Positions 22,195 to 32,159 of a stretch of 64,000 nt of DNA are shown here, one piece after another. Location of the stretch: NCBI GenBank assembly GCA_947650285.1, contig CANTFL010000086.1:1364001-1428000 (forward strand). Direction: 5' to 3'. The position numbers were made by a program, and so were the translations under genes. Below the pieces are notes generated by a model. It did no database searches and was not told the origin of the DNA. It was given only the letters and a program-made list of their open reading frames with translations. The number at the start of each line of letters is the position of its first letter. The stretch's first letter is position 1. This DNA is from Hyaloperonospora brassicae (lineage: Eukaryota > Oomycota > Peronosporomycetes > Peronosporales > Peronosporaceae).

Positions 22195-23486
22195 CTAAAA
22201 GAACAGCAGCTTCATAAGGACGGCCCACATCATGTGCGCCCCACTGCAACGTCAGGACAAGTGATCAGCTTTGCGGGCCAGACTCATACAGCAAAGCAGT
22301 GTGCCACCAGTCACATCGAAGCGCGTACCTGATGACTGCCAACACTGGCAGCATTTTTTCTTTCGTCAAGTGCTCGGAAATGACGCGCCAGAGGTTGTTG
22401 AGCAAGAAGAAAAGCGACCACGCCATGGCCATCAACATGACGACCCAGTCCATGGCGTCAATGGGAAACACGCACAAGATCTGCACAAATGAGCGAGTTA
22501 GATGTCTCAGCATCGTGTTCCAACACAGCAGATCGACGACTTACCGCAGCGGGGATAAACATAATCGAAGAGTACCCGTAGAGACACACGAGAAAGAGCA
22601 GAGTCATAGGCACTTGGAAATACTTACCCACGAGCCAGATGAGCATAGGTAGGCCGAGAAGAAAGATCTCCACCAGCGTGTACGCCGAAGCGAGACGGCT
22701 GAAGTCGTACATCCACTCGTCCGTGTTGCCGCCATAGTCCAAGAAGGACGCCGCATTGCTGCACGACGCCAGGCAAAAGATGAGCGTCGTGGAGAGCCAG
22801 AGCGGTCCATAAGCATCGGGTGACTTCACCGCTAGCTCAGCAAACACCGGTTCTTTCTTGAATGGCAGCAGGGCTTGCATCAGCCGCAGCTGGACATCTG
22901 ACGTGTCCACGTCAAAGTACTGCAGCACAACAGGCACACATGTACCACAAACCAGATGTCATGTCGGCCAGCACCGAGCAGCAAGAAAACGCCGGCAACG
23001 GCCGTGTACCTACAGGCTGGTAGAACGATAACGAGAAGCAGCCACAGAGACCGACAGGGCGTCCAGGCGGTTTCCCGTCTTCTCCAAAGGCGGCGCTCTT
23101 GGACCCCATGAGGGTCTCGCGCACTTCGACGGACAAGAGTCCGTCTTCCAGTTCATCGCCTTCGACCACAGAGACCTCTGGAAACAGTCACACATCACGT
23201 CACTCATTGTGTCAGTCAATCAAAATCGGCAGTCGACAGAGCAGGCAAAGCGTCCGTTTTGGCTCGCAATTAGGCCGCAAAAACACACACACACACACAC
23301 CAAAGTCCAAGTCAGCGCCTCGATCCTGCACAGAAACAAAGCACACGGACAAACGACAGCAATCAGTCGAGTGTAACACCATAGCACAGAAGAGAGCAGC
23401 ACCAATGACGACGGCGACGACGACGACAACGCGTCACGTCTACGTACATTCATGGCGTTCGCGGCGGACTTGACGTCGTCGTCCAT
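22195..23486 (-). CDS. YIPF1/YIPF2-type Yip1-domain Golgi membrane protein
   Basis: Six exons on the minus strand (23486-23448, 23325-23301, 23177-23014, 22919-22545, 22480-22329, 22243-22195) join in phase to 267 residues. The soluble N-terminus is acidic. It leads to YFDVDTSDVQLRL, then SPDAYGPLWLSTTLIFCLA, then further hydrophobic helices including LVCLYGYSSIMFIP, and the C-terminal LMKLLFF. This is the Yip1 domain: five membrane helices with the DLYGPFW-like and YGYS motifs. YIPF proteins sit in the Golgi and bind Rab GTPases. The start is placed at MDDDVKSAANAM; an in-frame ATG at 23570 would add 28 residues. Exon 2 is only 25 bases, with its donor inside a CA/GT repeat. Confidence 0.9.
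23284..23300. repeat. (CA)n microsatellite at a splice donor
   Basis: The run cacacacacacacacac directly abuts the 25-base second exon of the Yip1-domain gene. On the coding strand the donor is gtgtgtgt, made entirely of the repeat. Confidence 0.9.
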
Positions 23487-23653
23487 ACTTAACGGTTCGA
23501 CCGACTGCTGCGCACTTTTGTCGTGTCGGCCATGTGGTGGCGGCTTTTCAGCCAATCCGAACGCGCCCAAGCGAACGGCACTGCCCGCGAGGTCTCACAA
23601 AATAACGTGGCTTGTTTCCATTAAATGAGGACAAGTAGGATGGGGTGGTTTAC

Positions 23654-25378
23654 TTAATCTAGGTCCTGCGTCGGCACCACCGGTACCGCAGGAGCGCCAG
23701 TGGGTTCGACCTCGGCCGCGGCTGCTGCCGCGAGCTCCGCAGCTTCCTCGGCCTCTTCCGCGTCCTCGAGCTCGCCCAGCAGCTCGCCATCTTCGTCCGC
23801 AGCGTCTTCGGCCTTCTTGACAATAGCCGCAACGTCTGCAGGCGTCAAACGCGTCGAGTCGTGCGTCACCTCCAACGTCTTGCTGCCGGCCTTGCGCTCG
23901 GACGCCGTCACGGTCAACACGCCCTTGGTACTCACGGTAAACGTCACGTCAATCTCGGCGTCGCCCTTGGGCAGCGGCGTGATGCCCGCCACGCTCAGCT
24001 GCGCTACCAGCGTGTTGTCCTTCGCCATGAGGCGCTGCCCCTCGTAGATCTGCAAGAACACTGCTTCCTGGTTGTCCGACGAGGTCGTAAACACCTCTGT
24101 TGCCGAGGCCGGCAGGATCGTGTCGCGCTGGATGAGCTCCGACACACTGCCATTGGCAAGACCCACAGACAGGTTCAAGGGCACCACGTTCACCATGTTG
24201 ACTGCCTGTGCAGGTGCCTCCGAGCCCACGAGCTCTGCCAAACACGACGCCTCAATGGTAGCACCAAAGGCCACTGCCTCGTCCGGCGACAGCTGCGTGT
24301 GCAGCGTCTTGCCCTCAAAGAACTTCTTGATCTGAGCCTGCACGAGCGGAATGCGCGAAGAGCCACCGACCAGTACAACGTGGTCAATGTCTTCTTTTTC
24401 GAGCTCGTTGTCCTTCAGAATCGCTTCAATCTCCGTGATTGTCTTTTGCACGTAGTCGAAGATAAGCTCCTCGAAACGAGGCCGCGATAGCTTGAGCGCA
24501 AAGTCTTCGCCTTCCATGAGCGAGTCGACCTCGATGTTCGCCTGTGTCTGCGTGGACAGCGAGCGCTTGGCAGCTTCACATGCAATGCGAAGCCGACTCG
24601 ACGCCTTCTGGTTGGTTGCCACGTCCAGCTTGGTCTTGCGAAGGAACGACTTGGCACAGTGCTCAAACACGACAGCTGTAAAGTCCTCGCCGCCCAACGT
24701 GTCGTTGCCCTTGCTGGCCACGACCTCAAACAGACCCTTGTCGGCGTTCAGCAGCGTGACGTCGTGCGTCGCGCCCCCAATGTCAAACACGAGCACAAAC
24801 TCGGGCTTCTCGTTGTTGGCCACTTCGTCGAGGCCGTACGCAATGGCCGCTGCCAGGGGCTCACTCAAGTACGTGAGCACATTGACGCCGACCTTCTGGG
24901 CAGCAGCGTCCAGTAGCTCCATGTACTTTTCGTCCGTGTGCGCTGGTTTGTTAATCACCACGTGCTCGAGCTTCTCGCCCGTAAAGTCCTCGGCCAGGTC
25001 CTTGAGGTTCTGCAACAACAGCGTCATAAACTCCACGGAGCTCACTGCGTGCTTCTCGCCATTGCGCCGAGTCTCGGCCAGTGCCACGCCCTCGGCGCCT
25101 TCCGTGACGCTGAACGGCCAGTTTTTGACAAACTCGCGGTCTTTCACGTCCGCGTGGGCTTTGCCCAAGAGCCGCTTGAGGTGGAACACCGTGTTGTCGG
25201 CGTGCGACGGCAGCTTGTTGACCGCCGTGTCGCCGACAATGACCTCGTCCCCCTCAAAGCACACGTACGCCGGCGTCGTGCGGAAGCCCTGGTCGTTGGC
25301 AATGATGTTCACTTTGCCATTGTGCCACACGCCGACGCAGCCGTGCGTCGTGCCAATGTCCAGACCGGCGACTACCAT
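23654..25378 (-). CDS. Atypical HSP70-family chaperone
   Basis: A single exon of 574 residues from ATG 25378 (MVVAGLDIGTTHGCVGVW); the frame is open for 38 more codons upstream, but this start matches the family. The nucleotide-binding domain has phosphate loop 1 (DIGTTHGC; canonical HSP70s have GTTYSC or similar), LVFDIGGATHDV, the LVGGSSRIPLVQ signature and an AYGLDE loop. The substrate-binding beta domain follows (about 395-520; NVVPLNLSVGLANG, ITPLPKGDAEIDVTF). The helical lid is short and ends in an E/A-rich tail, VPTQDLD, with no EEVD or KDEL. Full-length cytosolic HSP70s have about 640-650 residues. This suggests a ribosome-associated (Ssz1/HSPA14-like) or otherwise specialised HSP70; the subfamily is uncertain. 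No signal peptide is seen. Confidence 0.9.
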   Translation of the reverse strand: MVVAGLDIGTTHGCVGVWHNGKVNIIANDQGFRTTPAYVCFEGDEVIVGDTAVNKLPSHADNTVFHLKRLLGKAHADVKDREFVKNWPFSVTEGAEGVALAETRRNGEKHAVSSVEFMTLLLQNLKDLAEDFTGEKLEHVVINKPAHTDEKYMELLDAAAQKVGVNVLTYLSEPLAAAIAYGLDEVANNEKPEFVLVFDIGGATHDVTLLNADKGLFEVVASKGNDTLGGEDFTAVVFEHCAKSFLRKTKLDVATNQKASSRLRIACEAAKRSLSTQTQANIEVDSLMEGEDFALKLSRPRFEELIFDYVQKTITEIEAILKDNELEKEDIDHVVLVGGSSRIPLVQAQIKKFFEGKTLHTQLSPDEAVAFGATIEASCLAELVGSEAPAQAVNMVNVVPLNLSVGLANGSVSELIQRDTILPASATEVFTTSSDNQEAVFLQIYEGQRLMAKDNTLVAQLSVAGITPLPKGDAEIDVTFTVSTKGVLTVTASERKAGSKTLEVTHDSTRLTPADVAAIVKKAEDAADEDGELLGELEDAEEAEEAAELAAAAAAEVEPTGAPAVPVVPTQDLD

Positions 25379-25560
25379 TGCGTTCGAGTGGTCAGCGCAG
25401 GCGAGTGCGGGAGTGAGGGAGGCGCTCGCGGGGGAGAAGGCCCGACGGGTCACTTGGTCAATGGCGGGGCAGCGACATCGCCAGCCAACCACTGGCCCGC
25501 AGAAGTTGCACGGATCGGTCGTCGGCGCGGAGCTGTGATTGGCAGAAAAGAAAAGAACCT

Positions 25561-25652
25561 GCTCGGGATCACAATAACCTGCTCGGGGTCACAATAATCG
25601 GCTCGGGGCCACAATAATCTGCTCGGGGTCACAATAATCTGCTCGGGGCCAC
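25561..25652 (+). repeat. 20-bp tandem repeat upstream of the HSP70 gene
   Basis: Four full copies and one partial copy of a 20-base unit (gctcggggtcacaataatct with a few changes) lie 183-274 bases upstream of the HSP70 start, in the 335-base gap to the stop of the next gene. It is within promoter distance of the minus-strand HSP70 gene. I do not recognise a binding site in it. Confidence 0.9.
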
Positions 25653-25713
25653 TTGTTACACCACAGACCGACGAGATATCCACTTCAACGTGGCATTTGC
25701 GATAACACTAGGC

Positions 25714-28700
25714 TTAGCTTGCTTCAATGACGTCGGGTCGCAACGTCGCTGCTACTGCGTCTGCTGTGGCTGTCGTTGTTGTTGCTGCTGCTGCTGCGTC
25801 TGCGTCTGTCTGTTTCGGCAAGAGAAAGTAGAATTCGCTTGCGCCAATCGTCACCAGGTTTCGACTGTGCAGCGTGACTCGAGGTGACGAGAAAGTCATC
25901 ACGTGGCCGTTTACAGTGATCGGCGTGCGGAGGCTCAGACACTCGATCACAAAGCCACGACGACTAGCGTCCCACGAGATCACAGCGTGCCGAGTTGCAA
26001 TCTGGCGGTCGTCTCCGATGTGGCAATCGACGTCGGCACCAACGAGACCGTCGAGGGTTGCAAAGCCAAGATCCTTGTATAGCTTGCACCATCCCGAGGT
26101 CATGCGGCCGAGGATGACAAACGGGTCCACGAAATAATACTGCAAGTTCCGGCCCTGTGTGTTGCAGCAAGGAAACAAACGAACGTGCCGTGAGTTCATG
26201 CGATACTGTCAACCCCGCAAACACGGTCGTACCTCCAACTTCGCATACCCGAGGGGTGGACTGTGTGCTCCTCGGTTGTGCTGCTTGAGCTGAGCATTGA
26301 TCATTGCACTCTGGTATCTCGGCCACGCGAACATCCGACTCGCATCCCGCTCCAATGCCGTCGGAACTTGCACGCGATGGCCTGATGTTGACGGAGGATG
26401 CTCAATCTTTGCGTGAAAACTCAGCACCTTACTTGAGCTGAAGCGTGCACCGCAATCCGTACACGCAAAAGCCAGATGTGGTTTCACATAGCGCTCGCAT
26501 TCCTGGATAACGGGTAGCACCCTCGGCTGGCTGTTACATCTTGGTGACATCATTGTCGACTCGGGTCTATCCGACGAGTCACAAGCTTCATAGAACCCCG
26601 GAAAAGTGCAGCCATTCAGACTGCTGTACACCACGTTCCCCATCTCATCCACATACTGGTCGTCACCGCCCTTTGCCTGATTCAACTTGACAACCTTGGG
26701 AGCCTTACATTTGCGGATCTTGCACGTTTGCTTCCGGAGTCCCGGTCCTCCGTATTTCTTCATGTCAAGACAGTGCGGGCATTTCAAACAGTCCGGCGCC
26801 TGGCATCCTTCGCATAATCCACATCGCATGATACGCGAGCGTGCCGACGCAGATCGAGCACTCAAGTCGCCCAGAGACAGATGGTCGTCCACAAGGGTGT
26901 CGCTTGCCGGCAGCAATAGATCGCGGGGAGAATCGATCGGAGCGTCCGAATACCGAAGTGACTCATCATCCGAACCACCGTTCTCGTGCGTCGTAACCGA
27001 TAAAGACTCCCCGTCACTTTCCACAGAAGAGTATGCGACCGAAAAGTCATCGTCAACCTCCGAGCTTTCCTTTACTGCACTGTTCGTACCAGCAGTGCGC
27101 TTTGGCTTGCGCTTCCTCTTTCTGGAAGCCAATCCCCATATCTTTGGGTTGAGGCACTTGCGATGTTTGCAAGACTGTTTGCGGAGACCTGGTCCACCGT
27201 ATTTTTTCATGTCCTGACAGTGTCCACATTTCATGCAGTCCTCAGCCAAACAACCAGCACAAGTTCCGCATCGACCTATCCGCTGTCGGGAGCCAGGTGT
27301 CACATCGCCTCCACTGCGGGTTTTTTGATGCGCGCTTGCAGCATTGACTGCAAGCTGCGAATCGACTGGATTGAAGGCAACCCTTAGCGGGTCGACTTTT
27401 CCCTAGCATCAGAACAACCATGCAATGTGTCACCATCGAGTATATCTACATGAACAAAGAACAGCTTCTGTCTCTCACCTCTGCCGGGATGTGTCCACTA
27501 GCACGACTTCGCGACTTTTTGCTCAGTACGCGCTTCACAGGCACCATTATTGATCGTTGTGTTGCCCTCACAATTCCTTGCTTATTCAACATATTCAAAG
27601 CAGCCGCTTCGCGCTCGCAGCTTTGCGCAGTGCGAGCTGCTACTTTTAGCATGAACGTAGTGCGTGCATCCTCATTCGAGATAACTGTGAGCGCCTTGAC
27701 CACGCCACATAACACGCCAACTTGATCGGCGCGAAAGGCTGCACAGTTCCACGCCTACCATGGGTACATATAACATCGCTTGTCAGTGAATCCAAAGACT
27801 TCTCGCAAGTACGTGCACGATAGCGTACCAGCAGCCTCCGTCGTGAACCAAACAACTCAGGCACCAGGAACTGCAACAACTTGCGTGCGTCAACGGCAAA
27901 CCCGGGGTGACAGAGCAACATGCGTTGGCGACACCGAAGCGAAAGCAATTGTGGCCAAATCGACGCAATCTGATCAGTAGCATGCCGTGGAATGTCAATA
28001 ACGCTGAGCTGACAGTGTAGTGAGGTCACAATCGAGATGTCTTCCATGAAGGCTTCGTAGCTGGTGAGAAGTACGTGTGCCCACAGATTGCGGCTAGAAA
28101 AGTACCCGTTGCTCAGCAACTGAAGTAAGTTTTGGCGGTCTTGCTTGCTTCCCCAATATGGGTACAATTGGACAAGCTGCTCGGAAGATAATGCTGCTTC
28201 CCAACGGGCGAGGTCAGAACCGGCAGCCACAACGACGTACAGTGCCGAAGTGCTTTGGCTTGATGGGATCTGGGCCATGAATGCACTGATCTATACACAA
28301 ACAGCACGCGCAACAGCCTTAGATACGCGACGACTTATCCCTTTCGCACTTGTGTCAACCTACCTGAAGTCGCTCCTTCTGGCGGTCGTCGCTACCAACA
28401 ATTATTCCATTTGATCCTCGCATGTACGCCGCTGACAGATCCTCCATGCCTTCTCGGACGCCCACATCTCGTGTATATGAAGTCCCCGCTGGTGTTGACT
28501 TCGTACTGGAAGCTCTCACTTGACTCAACAGCATCGCCCAGCCGTTCGCATCAACGACATTGGCTGCGTCGTGTTGAAATGGGTTCGTGTAGATGTTTGC
28601 TGGTGCTACTACAAGTTCTTTGACAGGAGTCGTTCCAGCATGACCTCGACAACAGCTCGCATGAGACCTGTAAGCAAGCACGTGTCAGAAAACGAAAAAA

Positions 28701-29411
28701 TCGTTGCTGCCGCAAGACCAAATGCTGCTGACAGTGCCACCTTTTCCATTCATCATCGAAGTCCATGAGACCTCGTTGGTGATCGAGATAGAGCTGCATA
28801 CCTGTGACCCGTGCGAGGTCACTTACATTCGACGACTCTTTCTTGGGGCACTTTCTTCGCAGCAAACGAGAGCAATACACCTCGAGTTCTGATATGAGAA
28901 AGTGATTGAGAGAGAGATGGTCGGCGCGCTCTATCCTGGTTTCCTCAACGGGCTCAGGCTTCATCGCCTTGTCGCGTGATTCTTTCCTAGCTTCAGGGGT
29001 CGAAACGAAGCCGTCCTCGCTCGACGTTCGATTACGCGCTGACACTGGCGACTGCAATGGGGTCGCACCTGTCGTAACTTGTGCCGATGTCGAGACCTGG
29101 TTTCCACCACTGCAGATCGGTCCTTCTCCTTTCGAGTCTGAACCCATTGTCATAGCGGTCGAACTCGCCACATGTTGACTCGCCGTATCGCCTTCATTTT
29201 TCACAACCAAACGACCTTTCAAGTGCATGTCCGCCGCCTTCTGCTGATCACGGGTGACCACACGCTGTTCCGTCGATGAAACGCCCATATTCTTCATCGT
29301 CTCAGCTTGTCTGCGAACCAACATCATGCAAATGCAGTCAGACACATCTGCACACCGATACGCGTTTACGCTCGACTTGTGTCTCGATGGAAACAGCAAC
29401 TCACGCAGCAT
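25714..29411 (-). CDS. Chromatin protein: degenerate INO80-like SNF2 lobe, two CXXC fingers, C2H2-like finger, FHA domain
   Basis: Six exons (29411-28741, 28667-28364, 28290-27829, 27754-27479, 27402-26233, 26154-25714) keep phase across every junction and give 1107 residues. An S/T-rich N-terminus leads to a region aligning with the first ATPase lobe of INO80-like remodelers: GSNGIIV, YPYWGSKQDRQNLL, HVLLTSYEAFMEDI, CRQRMLL, LLQFLVPELF. The Walker A (GLGKT) position reads SDDRQKERLQ, the DEAQ position reads DIPR and the TGTP position reads CHPG, so ATPase activity is not expected. I see no second lobe. Exon 5 holds two CXXC domains (CGTCAGC...KYGGPGLRKQSCKHRKC and CGLCEGC...KYGGPGLRKQTCKIRKC) and a C2H2-like finger (CTDCGARF...H-x4-H). 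Exon 6 is an FHA domain. CXXC domains usually bind CpG DNA and FHA domains bind phosphothreonine. The true start may lie upstream. Confidence 0.75.
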
Positions 29412-29578
29412 GTCCGTCGTTGTGTCCACTCTGTCAGAACGTAAACACCAGACGTCAACACGCGTCAGCCCCTTTTTACGTCACCACCAGACCCTTGCCC
29501 GACCAACCTTCATCAGCGACCGGCCGTTTCGACTTAACACATCCATCTTCTGCTTGCTGTCTCCAGATCTACATGTTT

Positions 29579-29621
29579 CAACAACAAACAACAACAACAA
29601 AAACAACAACAACAACAACGA
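29579..29621 (+). repeat. (CAA)n-rich microsatellite
   Basis: A run of caa and caaa units between the SNF2-like/CXXC/FHA gene and the small gene that ends at 29710. Confidence 0.9.
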
Positions 29622-29709
29622 ATGGTGAACAACTGGTAAACAACTGGTCAACAACTCGATGCGAAAGCCGTTGCGACTTCAGCAGCGAGCAAATGGCAAT
29701 CCAGTCTCA

Positions 29710-30184
29710 TCAGTAGTCGTACCCCATCGTGTCCTTGTGCTGTGCAAGCGCCTCGTTTTCGTTCACGGACGTCAACTGCGTCACTAAAGGCCCCACGAAC
29801 GTCTCATCTATACTCTTCTCCAGCGCGTTCGGCTGCACAGCGTCGTCCCGCGCATCAGGCGGCGTGTCATACTCGCGACCAGCTGGAATCAGCTCCAATG
29901 CCGCGCCCATCCTCGCGCGGATGATGTCAAGTTTGACGCGCACGATCTGCAGCTCGGCATCGCTGTACGTCTCTTCTATTGGTGCCGTCGTGGACCCGCC
30001 GCTCGCCATCTTCCTGCGGGCAAAGGAGGGACACACAATTAGTATACGTAGACGCGCAGCCGACGGTCAGAAGGTCTGCAACATGGGCGTACCGAGAGAC
30101 GACGCTGTCGCTACTACTGTCCGTGAGTCGAGCGACCGCAGGGGAGGAGTAAGTGTCGTTTGCTCGGTGGCTCCCGTTCGCCAT
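29710..30184 (-). CDS. Small conserved-looking protein of unknown function (131 aa)
   Basis: Two exons, 30184-30093 and 30013-29710, join in phase (CG|G). The intron has a textbook branch-like tactaat followed by a pyrimidine run and cccgcag. The protein has an S/T/D-rich N-terminus, a central predicted helix (SDAELQIVRVKLDIIRARMGAALEL) written here only to indicate its place at about residues 45-68, and an acidic C-terminus ending MGYDY. I recognise no domain. Translation could also begin at the second-exon ATG (MASGGSTT, 30009). It is divergent from the ribosomal oxygenase gene with 140 bases between the starts, so they may share a promoter. Confidence 0.65.
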
Positions 30185-30324
30185 GAGGACATGCGCTCGC
30201 GCTATCTCACCATCTCGCGACTGCGACGCTGTGTACCACACTAGATTCGGACGCGTGAAGTGTGTGCACCACACTACTTCAGCACACCGCGTGCCTCATC
30301 GGGCAATCAATTGGCTGGCAGCAA

Positions 30325-31971
30325 ATGAGTCGGACGCGAAAGAGCGCGCGCCGTGTCAAGCGCAGCGCCGACAGCGCTCTCGTTGGACCTGAGAAGAAGC
30401 AGCAGAAGGCGCAGAGTGCAGAAGAAGCGTCGACGACAGCGGATGTGGCGGTTTATAGTGAACAGGAGAGCCGACAGGAGGCAGAGCGCACACTGACGAA
30501 GCTCTTGGGCGGTATGTGTATGGAGACGTTTCAGTCCGAGTACTTTGAGAAGAGACCGCTGCACGTCCGCGCGGCTGAAAAGAGCGAACTGTTTGCGGAC
30601 GGTCTGTTTTCACGCAATCAGCTGCTCGAGGTCCTGGAGAAGGAGTCACCGAGTCTGAAGGTTGGCAAAGACCTAACGGTCTGTCGATACGTCAACTCGC
30701 AGCGTGAGGACTTTGACTGTGCAGGCGGTGATGGAAGCGCAACCAGTCAAGAGGTAGATCGGCTGCTGGACAGTGGCTTTAGCTGCCAGTTCTACCAGCC
30801 GCAGCGGTATACGGATGGACTGTACGCGATCAATGCAGCCTTTGAGGAGGTGTTTGGTGGTCTGGCAGGTGCTAGCGCGTACTTGACGCCGGCGAACGCA
30901 CAGGCGTTGGCACCGCATTACGATGACGTGGAAGTGTTTGTGCTGCAAACGCAGGGTCGAAAAAAGTGGCAGCTGTACCGTCCACTGGTCGAACTCGCAG
31001 GGGAGCACAGCTCGGATCTTGCTGTCGACCAGATCGGTGAGCCATGGATGCAACTGACCGTCGAAGAAGGTGACGTGCTGTACTTTCCACGTGGTGTTGT
31101 ACACCAAGCGTGTACCGACGAGAAGGAGTTCTCCACGCACGTGACCATCTCGGTGTACCAGCACAACACGTGGGCTAATTTCTTGGAGGTCGCGCTGCCC
31201 CGCGTCATTCGTCAAGCGTTTGACTCGGACATTGCATTCCGTCAGGGATTGCCGATGAAGTACCTCAGCTACATGGGAACGCAGTTTCCGACCGACTCGG
31301 CGAAGGCGAAGGACTTTACAGCATCATGCAAGAAACTGGTAGGTCGGCTTGCTGCACACGTCGACGAAAAGGACTTGCAGCAGGCTGCTGACGAGGCTGC
31401 GTTGGACGTATTGGCCAACCGACTTCCGCCACCAGGGACAAAGGAGAATGACGAGGCAGGCCTTAGCCCGCTCGACGACAATGTCGTTCTATGCTTCAAA
31501 AACCGCTCGCATATTCGCTTGTCGATGGGCGAGGACGAGACGAAAGAGGCTTTTGTTGCGGTCTACTACTCGCAGCACAATTGCAGGCGGCACCACATGG
31601 GCTTTTGCACATGCAACGGTCAGGAGGAAGACGAGGATTGCGAGGAGAATAGTGATGACGGGGATGCAGAAGCCAGTAGTGCCGACGGAGATCAGGATGG
31701 TCATGGCGACAGCGAAGAGGAAGATGACCCGAGCGCAGCTTTCGGGCAAATGCCTGCTCAGCCGAAAAGCATTGTGTTTCCGGGAGAGCTTGCAGCTGCA
31801 CTTATGAAGCTGTACTCGTCGTCCGCTTCCGCCGGGCATGGCGTGCCCATCGACGAGTTGGTGGAAGCAAACAGCGATGAGACAGCAGTGCGCGGCATGC
31901 TCCTCCGTCTGTGGTCCGAGGGCCTCCTGGACGTTTCCACGCGATCGCAGGCAGCAACTACGCGTACATAA
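30325..31971 (+). CDS. RIOX: JmjC ribosomal oxygenase (RIOX/NO66-MINA53 family)
   Basis: Single exon of 548 residues from ATG 30325 (MSRTRKSARRVKR). The basic N-terminus looks like a nucleolar signal. The JmjC domain follows: FEKRPLHVR near residue 75, then PHYDDVEVFVLQTQGRKKW with the Fe(II) ligands His198 and Asp200, and YFPRGVVHQA with His260, completing the HxD...H triad. Next come the dimerisation region (LPRVIRQAF) and an unusually acidic D/E/S-rich insert (about 435-480). It ends with a winged-helix-like C-terminus (LAAALMKLY, PIDELVEA, LLRLWSEGLLDV). Members hydroxylate histidines on ribosomal proteins using 2-oxoglutarate. Which animal paralogue it matches best is not resolved. Confidence 0.93.
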   Translation: MSRTRKSARRVKRSADSALVGPEKKQQKAQSAEEASTTADVAVYSEQESRQEAERTLTKLLGGMCMETFQSEYFEKRPLHVRAAEKSELFADGLFSRNQLLEVLEKESPSLKVGKDLTVCRYVNSQREDFDCAGGDGSATSQEVDRLLDSGFSCQFYQPQRYTDGLYAINAAFEEVFGGLAGASAYLTPANAQALAPHYDDVEVFVLQTQGRKKWQLYRPLVELAGEHSSDLAVDQIGEPWMQLTVEEGDVLYFPRGVVHQACTDEKEFSTHVTISVYQHNTWANFLEVALPRVIRQAFDSDIAFRQGLPMKYLSYMGTQFPTDSAKAKDFTASCKKLVGRLAAHVDEKDLQQAADEAALDVLANRLPPPGTKENDEAGLSPLDDNVVLCFKNRSHIRLSMGEDETKEAFVAVYYSQHNCRRHHMGFCTCNGQEEDEDCEENSDDGDAEASSADGDQDGHGDSEEEDDPSAAFGQMPAQPKSIVFPGELAAALMKLYSSSASAGHGVPIDELVEANSDETAVRGMLLRLWSEGLLDVSTRSQAATTRT

Positions 31972-32159
31972 ACCACAATGTCCTACTTGTTGATATCGAA
32001 AGTGCGTGATCGCAAGTGTCGACACTTATCGTGCTGCTACTCTTGTTTTCACGCTCCACTCGTCACGACGCTCGCAAATGTCCGTCCCATGAGCTGCACC
32101 GCGAGTTTGCTTGCTAGAGGAGCTGATCGCCGGGTATTGTCAACGATGAGAGCAGCCTT

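Noticed and set aside
23700..25538. Long plus-strand frames opposite the HSP70 gene (up to 348 codons)
   Set aside because: They mirror the high-GC third codon positions of the true minus-strand gene and have no domain.
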